Source: Patiria miniata (lineage: Eukaryota > Echinodermata > Asteroidea > Valvatida > Asterinidae). From it: DNA of 64,000 nt. Location: positions 4,588,884 through 4,652,883 of the forward strand of contig NW_024037067.1 of the NCBI RefSeq assembly GCF_015706575.1. Direction: 5' to 3'. The position numbers were made by a program, and so were the translations under genes. The notes under the pieces were generated by a model. It was not told where the DNA came from and did not search any database. It saw nothing but the letters and a program-made list of their open reading frames with translations. Every line of letters begins with the position of its first letter. Within the stretch, counting starts at the first letter, position 1. This document shows positions 59,001 to 64,000 of the stretch, piece after piece.

Positions 59001-60621
59001 CCGACTGATTTCAAGCCAGTTTCAATCTGATTTCGAACGCATTATATTGGATGTAGAACCAGCTGTTCATCTGTGTACGTTTCAAGTGCCGAACTTGGCC
59101 CTAAATGAAGTTGTTGTGATAGATTGGACCGGTGTGTTTTTCTGCCACCAAACGTCTCAAACGTCTCCCATATGGTGACTCTTGCGACACTTGGGAGCTG
59201 CAGCAAACACATTGGTCCTTTTCTATTGTTGCCTCATTTTGAACATGCGCACATAAGCTAATAGGGCCCATGTAATGTAATTTGTTTAATGCCGTCCTTT
59301 GTAAATACACCTTTGTGTTCCATTTAACCTTCTTTAAATTTGTTATTTTGCAATTTTTTAGGGCATTTTGGTACCTTTTTGGTTTTTATGTTACGGACAA
59401 TTTGTATATTCATTAGCAAAAGTGTGATGTCATTTCAGGCAGAACATTCAATGTTGCAGATATTTCAGCATAACAATTTTCTAGAATATTATGCTGTCGT
59501 AAATTTTCTTTTCTTCGTTTAGTCGTTGTTGTTTCAGTACATGACAGTAGGCCAATGAGCAAGGTTTTCTCACAAAATCTTTTCAATGAGCAAATTTTAG
59601 GTTCACCATTTGAACAGAAAACCCCTCAAACTAAGCAGTGTCTTCCTGAAATGACAATTTCTTCTGTTTGGACCAAGAAAACGGCATCTTTATAGTGCCC
59701 TCAGCATATTAAGTCCACAGTTTGAACTTACCCCTGTTGAAAGAGGATTGCAGTCGAATCTCCCCCTTGATGTATCGTTCTCCTGGGACGTTGCATTTCC
59801 AATCTGGTTTAATCATGTAGGAAGAAGAGTAAATTTAAGGTGGGATCCAAGGGTCCTTTTACGCCTTTTTAATATGTTGTGCTGTGGTCCAATGGTTACG
59901 GTGTTCGACTCGTGTGCCGTGGTGCACGGGTTCGAATCCTGACCGTGGAGACATGGTGCTTGTGCTTTTGAGCAAGGCACTTCACCAACGTTGCTTCGTC
60001 CCGTAAATGGGACGTAAAGCTGTAGGTGTTGTGAGTTGTGTAATGCACGTTAAAGAACCCAGTAACACTTATCGCTAAGAGAAGGGGTTTGCCCCGGTGT
60101 TTCTGGCAGTGAAAAGAAATCCTGAATTTTAACAAATATCAGGTTACACATGATGTGGTAAGCAAATCCAGACTGTGGTTAATGACTAACAGATGTTTCC
60201 ATAACCTACAGAAGAGAACATTCTGTGAAACATCAGCATGTACCTCGTATTGGCCTCCTAGAATGTCATACGCAGCACTCAGCATGACGACGTACATGTA
60301 GGAACTGCACGCCTCGAACAGCCTTGAGAAATAAAGTATTCAATGTGTTTATTTATGAACCAAATTGCTGAAGTTATTTTTGTTAAGCGCTTAAATTCCG
60401 TTTTTCAAATACAAGCTTCGTTTTAAAACAAACAAAATAATACTGCACAACATGGTGTGCGAATCGTTCACCACTTACCAAAATGCAGCGAGGTTTCGTA
60501 TCTTCTCCTTGCAGCACTTTTGCACATCCGCGGGAACTGCGGGTTCCTCGGGCAAAAACGCATCTTGTTCCTCTTGTTCTCCACGCAGCCTCTGAAATTT
60601 CGATGATTTAGTTTTCCCCAT
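50096..60621 (-). CDS. CLN3: CLN3/battenin paralog B
   Basis: Thirteen in-phase exons encode 439 residues: 60621-60479, 60322-60244, 59803-59732, 58786-58707, 57679-57594, 56992-56920, 56432-56289, 55714-55549, 53995-53927, 52677-52622, 51598-51505, 51398-51258 and 50212-50096. Every intron position and phase matches paralog A, which shows tandem duplication. Like A it should be a lysosomal multi-pass membrane protein. Signatures: VVMLSAAYDILGG, ISGGLGEFTCVSLLSFY, SVWSSGTGGAGIVASIAY, YQVGVFISRSSI, ISQN after GASYVNTFYL, and KEFAMGATTASESCG. The exon-3 loop is 24 codons (35 in A), with Asn-Ala-Thr and Asn-Asp-Thr. Exon 8 keeps the acidic QEDDDPDRLEEYDPF loop. The end is VHDAICRI, one residue short of a CaaX box. 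The frame is fully open; the length is close to human CLN3 (438). Confidence 0.95.
50490..50946. mobile_element. piggyBac-type MITE, copy 1
   Basis: 457 bp bounded by TTAA on both sides (50486-50489 and 50947-50950), with terminal CCCTAAAGGGGCCGGG and its inverse. TTAA targets and CCCT-starting ends are typical of piggyBac. Inside are G/C homopolymers and a GCGCTACGCGCC motif. It lies in the last intron of CLN3-B. Confidence 0.88.
51645..51830. mobile_element. Tc1/mariner-like MITE, copy 3
   Basis: 186 bp, TA-flanked, starting CACTCGACTCTCGTTAATAC and ending AACAAGAGTCGACTG. Related to 5151-5337 and 5459-5634; in CLN3-B intron 10, which follows exon 52677-52622. Confidence 0.7.
52166..52665. 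repeat. 250 bp tandem duplication including part of a CLN3-B exon
   Basis: Two nearly identical units, 52166-52415 and 52416-52665. The second includes 44 bp of CLN3-B exon 10 (52622-52665) with its donor. The first therefore carries a downstream copy of the exon end and donor (about 52372-52415) but no acceptor. Very few differences, so recent. Confidence 0.92.
52865..53010. mobile_element. Short foldback element
   Basis: Arms of about 60 bp read GGGAATAAACGTGTGCTTGG, TCACTCTGTTTAAGACCGAT and their near-complements, around a GGGTGCTGATAATTACCCGA loop. It lies in the CLN3-B intron. Related pieces (TTTAAGACCGGCCACGTGA) occur near 53385. Confidence 0.7.
53480..53794. mobile_element. hAT-type MITE, copy 2
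   Basis: 315 bp with intact ends CAAGGGCGGATCCAG and CTGGATCCGCCCTTG (15 bp perfect inverted repeat) and an 8 bp target duplication AACAACCC (53472-53479 and 53795-53802). Same family as 24503-24818; in CLN3-B intron 9, upstream of exon 52677-52622. Confidence 0.92.
54520..55295. repeat. ~215 bp repeat, reverse orientation
   Basis: Units near 54620, 54835, 55035 and 55276 share CAATACAATTTGTTATTCTG, GAGTTATT.TCTCC and AGAGTGTTTTATTTTTGTTC, i.e. the reverse complement of the 5.8-7.2 kb family. One unit carries GGGCGCCCTCTTTTGGAAG. It lies in CLN3-B intron 8. Confidence 0.75.
56080..56185 (-). mobile_element. SINE fragment
   Basis: Minus-strand CCTTGGGCAAGACACTCTAT is the conserved SINE body seen in the 41.7 and 59.9 kb copies; the head is degraded. 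Confidence 0.5.
57882..58283. mobile_element. piggyBac-type MITE, copy 2
   Basis: 402 bp between TTAA at 57878-57881 and 58284-58287, starting CCCTAAAAGGGCCGGG and ending CTTTTTAGGA. In opposite orientation to 50490-50946, sharing TTCATGACTATAGGTCAAA and GATACCAAAA-type blocks. It lies in CLN3-B intron 4. Confidence 0.85.
59880..60125 (+). mobile_element. tRNA-derived SINE, best copy
   Basis: A box region GTGGTCCAATGGTTACGGTG, B box GGGTTCGAATCCT at about 59928, then TGGTGCTTGTGCTTTTGAGC and AAGGCACTTCACCAACGTTG. A 3' part contains GCACGTTAAAGAACCCAGTA. It lies in CLN3-B intron 2. Confidence 0.8.
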
Positions 60622-61145
60622 GCCTGGAAATTGACTATCGAAAAACGAACGAGGAAAAAAAGAGCCATCCAGGAACGTGGCTATAGAGTATGAAAATGAA
60701 TCTGAACTCAGGCCTTTAGCCTGCAGTAGGAAGTCCGGCACTTTCTGGATTTTTTTTTTTTTACAACCCTAAAACAACTGGTATCACTGGAAAGACAATC
60801 ACACACCAAAGTGAATTATGTTAAAATCATTTTCATGGGAGCTTGCGTTTTGGCGATACAACAAATTAAATGGCAAAATTTCAATATTATTATTTTTAGA
60901 ACTCTAACATTTCCACTCCTATCAAAATGTTTAATATCATTGAAATCATTATTAAATACACAATGATTTGATATATATAAGTCTTGTTGTCTCTCTTTAC
61001 AAAAAAAGGTTATGATTGTTTTCCGGATCATCGCACGATGTCCGAGCCATGTCCAGGCCCACCCCGCGATGCAACCAGACAATGCCCCAGACGGGCAAAA
61101 TACAGTTACAATCCCGCTTCGCACAACGCGACAACACGGAACATA

Positions 61146-61796
61146 CAGGGTGGTTAAAAAAAGGACACCCACATTTGACAGCAATGTTCACCTATTTTTA
61201 AAAATTATTTTAACTGTCGATTAGTAGTTATAAAAGTACTGACCTTTAAGCAAATGTGACGAAAAAATCGTTGCATTTGCACATTTTGTCGTTGAGCTAT
61301 GCTAATTTGAACATTTCATGTGCGAAACCTGTTTTTTCCACGGAGGTACACATTCCCTTCGCTTCACTGGGCTGTTATCGGAGCTTTCTTTGAAAGGGCA
61401 TGACATTTGATTGTTGTGTAATGTTATGCAACAATGAACTTCAGCCGACGGCTCATTGAGAAGATGATCTTAACCCTGACACGAGTAATAATTGGACAGC
61501 TTCAATAAAAGTTACCGGGGGAAAATATATTTTGGTGGGAAGGTTCTTTAATTTTTATGAACTACGAAAACGTCCAATTTGCATAGAATAACCCGTGGAC
61601 AAGACTGATTTTGGTGACTTGTATTCAAATTAGGATAATATGACTATTTTTGTGACTTTTACTCAGCTTTTTTCACCATGCATGGTTAAAGGCCTATACT
61701 TTACTACCATGTAAAAAAATGTTTAAAATAAATTCTTTAAGTAGGTGAAAATTGCTGTCAAAATAATGTGGGTGTCCTTTTTTTTTAACCACCCTG
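61146..61796. mobile_element. TA-flanked element with ~70 bp terminal inverted repeats
   Basis: 651 bp between TA dinucleotides. Both ends read CAGGGTGGTTAAAAAAAGGA then CACCCACATT...GACAGCAAT...TTCACCTA. Mariner-like CAGGGTG termini. No transposase frame inside. It lies about 0.5 kb upstream of the CLN3-B start codon. Confidence 0.85.
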
Positions 61797-62544
61797 TATA
61801 CACTCGCGTAATCGCTGTTTCCGCAAGACAGGCTATATAAGTCTTGTGAAGGACCAATACCAGCCTTGCATTATACATATGGTACAAGACTATATCTGTC
61901 TGGTTGCCGCCACGCAAGAAAACGGCGACAACGTGAAAGTTTGGCAGCGATGTCGATAATTTACCCTGGCGATTCTTCACGAAATGTCTTTTGCAACTTT
62001 TCAAACGTAATTCTAGACCAAAAGTGGTCAATTTTTTATTTTATAGATGGTATCGAAAACTCTGTACAAGAGAAATTTAACACTTCATGAGAGAGAAATC
62101 GGAAGAAATTACCCAGTTTTTGTCCCGCTTTTCCAAATTCGTCAGCGATACGCCTAAAGCAACATCTATGCATCACATTTGATACCATGTGAAAGCTGGG
62201 ACTTTTTCCTAGAAAGGACCACATTATTTAGGTCTTTGGTTTAAAAAGGCAGGAATAGTACCGAGCCGAAGTTTCAGTATCAAAATTTCGGAATCCCTAC
62301 CTGCAGGGTACCGGGTAGGCTTGAGTACAATCAAGAATTATGGTTGACTACATGTACAGTTGGGTCGCGTCTGAAACGGGCTTCCAGAGCTACGGCTACG
62401 TCTACCTATAGTTGTAATGGGTGAAGACCTAGCCATTATCCATAGACGAGAGATTCGGACACGACCTTCGACATGCCCTCAACCACACTCAACCCTAATA
62501 GCACTACAGCACAGAACTATGCAGTTTTCCTTTTAAGTTTTCCT

Positions 62545-62715
62545 TACCAAAAATAAGCCACTCCGTAACAGCTCAGGCAGCACAATTCAGTACAGAATAC
62601 TTCCGTTTCCCTTCCGTAGGACTCCCTTCAATACCAAAAATGAGCCACTCCGTAACAGCTCATGCAGCACAGTTCAGCACAGATTTAATCCGTTTTCTTA
62701 ATCTGGTAGGATTCC
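62545..62715. repeat. Two ~85-90 bp direct repeats
   Basis: CCACTCCGTAACAGCTCAGG followed by CAGCACAATTCAGTACAGA recurs about 85 bp later as CCACTCCGTAACAGCTCATG with CAGCACAGTTCAGCACAGA. Upstream of CLN3-B; function unknown. Confidence 0.7.
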
Positions 62716-63044
62716 CTCACGCATGACTTCTGGCCTTACCTTGGCCTGTTTTGGCATTGGTACTGTCCGTTCGTGTGCTGCTGTTCAAGTGACCATCCAT
62801 AAAGACATAAATCTTGACAACAATGAATGGAACTGTAATTTAATATAGCTTTATGAGCTATACCTTGGGAGATCTTCGGATGAATGACCGATCACTCAAT
62901 GCCGGGTGCCGGTGGACACAATGGCATAGAAAGTATGTACAGGGTGTATCAATAATGGAAAACCCAAATGTAAACGTTAATTATAGAAAATCTAACGAAT
63001 ATTTTCATATAAAAATGAAGATCATGTGAAACGATAATGTGTCC

Positions 63045-63490
63045 TCTTTCCGATGATACCTTGATTGTGTGTCTGTGGCCACGGATGACTGAGCATTCGT
63101 TGTTATTATGTTAAGGGTCAAAACCCGCACTGGGCCAAGTTGGTGCAAAAGGGTAACTGGTATTCTGGGCATGTGGAATGGCTTGATTTAAAGAAAGAAT
63201 ACATCATTTTCTTTAAAACAATTTATCCAATGTTGACAAAATGATTAAACCACTCTCATTGTTGAAGTTAACCCCTCATGGCCCAATGCCTTCAACGTGG
63301 CCACCATCTTTCCACACAAAGCTCTGCACGAAGTCTAGTCCATTTCAACCTTTGCATAACAAACCAGCCAGCAATCTTAGCCAGGTAAAACTTGGCCCAG
63401 TACAGGTTTTGACACTTGACAGAATACCAATGAATGCTCAGTCATCCGTGGCCACAGACACACCTGAATCAAGGTATCATTGAAAAGAGG
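63045..63490. mobile_element. Element with ~55 bp inverted repeats
   Basis: Left arm CCTCTTTCCGATGATACCTTG ending before GTCTGTGGCCACGGATGACT is mirrored at the right by AGTCATCCGTGGCCACAGAC and CAAGGTATCATTGAAAAGAG. The 325 bp interior has an 80-codon open frame of no known family. Confidence 0.65.
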
Positions 63491-64000
63491 CTACTCGAGG
63501 CTTCACTCGAGCGCAGGATGGTTGATACTCAAGTCGACTACAGTATTGGGAACCGGAACCAAGGGTATGGCTGCATCGCTGGTTACCAATCGCCGCGAGC
63601 ATCATAATGCACAGCAGGAAGCCTGGATCAAGAATGTTCGTGATGATCATGTCAACTTAGAGCAGCGTTTGACAGGATGCGTACGCACGTTGCTTTAGTG
63701 CGCAGGTACCATGCAACCACTACTGACTAGTCGACTGATAGGTGTCGGCCGAACTTGCTCCAATTTGAACTCTTACCCACCCTTACCGTGGACTTCCAGG
63801 CTACACTGACAGCAACCATCTTGAAAATGGCGGCCATTTTCAATGACTGGAGTGGCTTACTTATTTTCTGAGACAAGTCCAATCAATGAATTATCATGAT
63901 CAGAAGATTATAAGTCTTGGCATTTAATTTTTTTCAGATACATAAAAACAAGAAGCTACAGACTCACACTCCCATTAAGACATCAACTCAACTACACTAT
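63491..64000. other. Window end, unassigned
   Basis: GAAAATGGCGGCCATTTTC near 63821 is a near-palindrome containing YY1-like ATGGCGGC/GGCCAT in both orientations and could mark a promoter. No coding exon is supported before the end. Confidence 0.3.

Noticed and set aside
59884..59955. tRNA gene
   Set aside because: B box is good, but the downstream SINE body and sister copies show it is a tRNA-derived SINE.
61866..62224. Short frames upstream of CLN3-B
   Set aside because: No similarity or splice context, and they overlap on both strands.

Overview
The window is eukaryotic, AT-rich and dense in repeats. Genes have many short exons and GT-AG introns, and tRNA-derived SINEs and several DNA-transposon MITE families are scattered through it. 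The gene content (an Integrator subunit 1 3' half, two CLN3/battenin genes, a cyclase-family amidohydrolase) and the style of the repeats suggest a marine invertebrate deuterostome, most likely an echinoderm. That placement is inference; no rRNA or mitochondrial sequence is present.

Layout: (1) 1-3.4 kb, local duplications and a foldback element just upstream of a gene. (2) 3.44-5.10 kb (+), a complete two-exon cyclase-family gene predicted to be secreted and membrane anchored. (3) 5.1-7.2 kb, TA-flanked MITEs and a ~215 bp iterated repeat. (4) 7.19-22.42 kb, a giant inverted duplication (arms about 7.6 and 6.8 kb) around a TA-flanked foldback element built from short self-complementary CTAGAGGCGAC units. 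Each arm carries the last seven exons of INTS1, pointing toward the centre. On the right the INTS1 gene continues outward to about 28.7 kb (minus strand); on the left it is cut off at the duplication edge. Both copies carry reading-frame lesions, but different ones. The arms also differ in a 72 bp minisatellite containing the INTS1 stop codon (18 versus 7 units). (5) 28.7-34.6 kb, promoter-like sequence, satellites and more CTAGAGGCGAC hairpins. (6) 34.6-45.8 kb and 50.1-60.6 kb (minus strand), two complete 13-exon CLN3 paralogs with identical intron positions and phases, full of MITEs, SINEs and minisatellites. (7) 46-50 kb and 60.6-64 kb, intergenic repeats, a decayed LINE and terminal-inverted-repeat elements.

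The genes do not form a pathway. The cyclase is an extracellular metal-dependent hydrolase candidate, INTS1 is the nuclear Integrator scaffold, and CLN3 is a lysosomal membrane protein. The most unusual feature is the palindrome: a foldback element sits exactly at its centre, its relatives lie in the neighbouring satellite, and it has produced convergent INTS1 tails that could form hairpin RNA. An assembly fold-back must be excluded first. Exon boundaries were read by eye from splice sites and phase; the two CLN3 genes and the cyclase close perfectly, whereas several INTS1 junctions between 23.6 and 27.8 kb do not.
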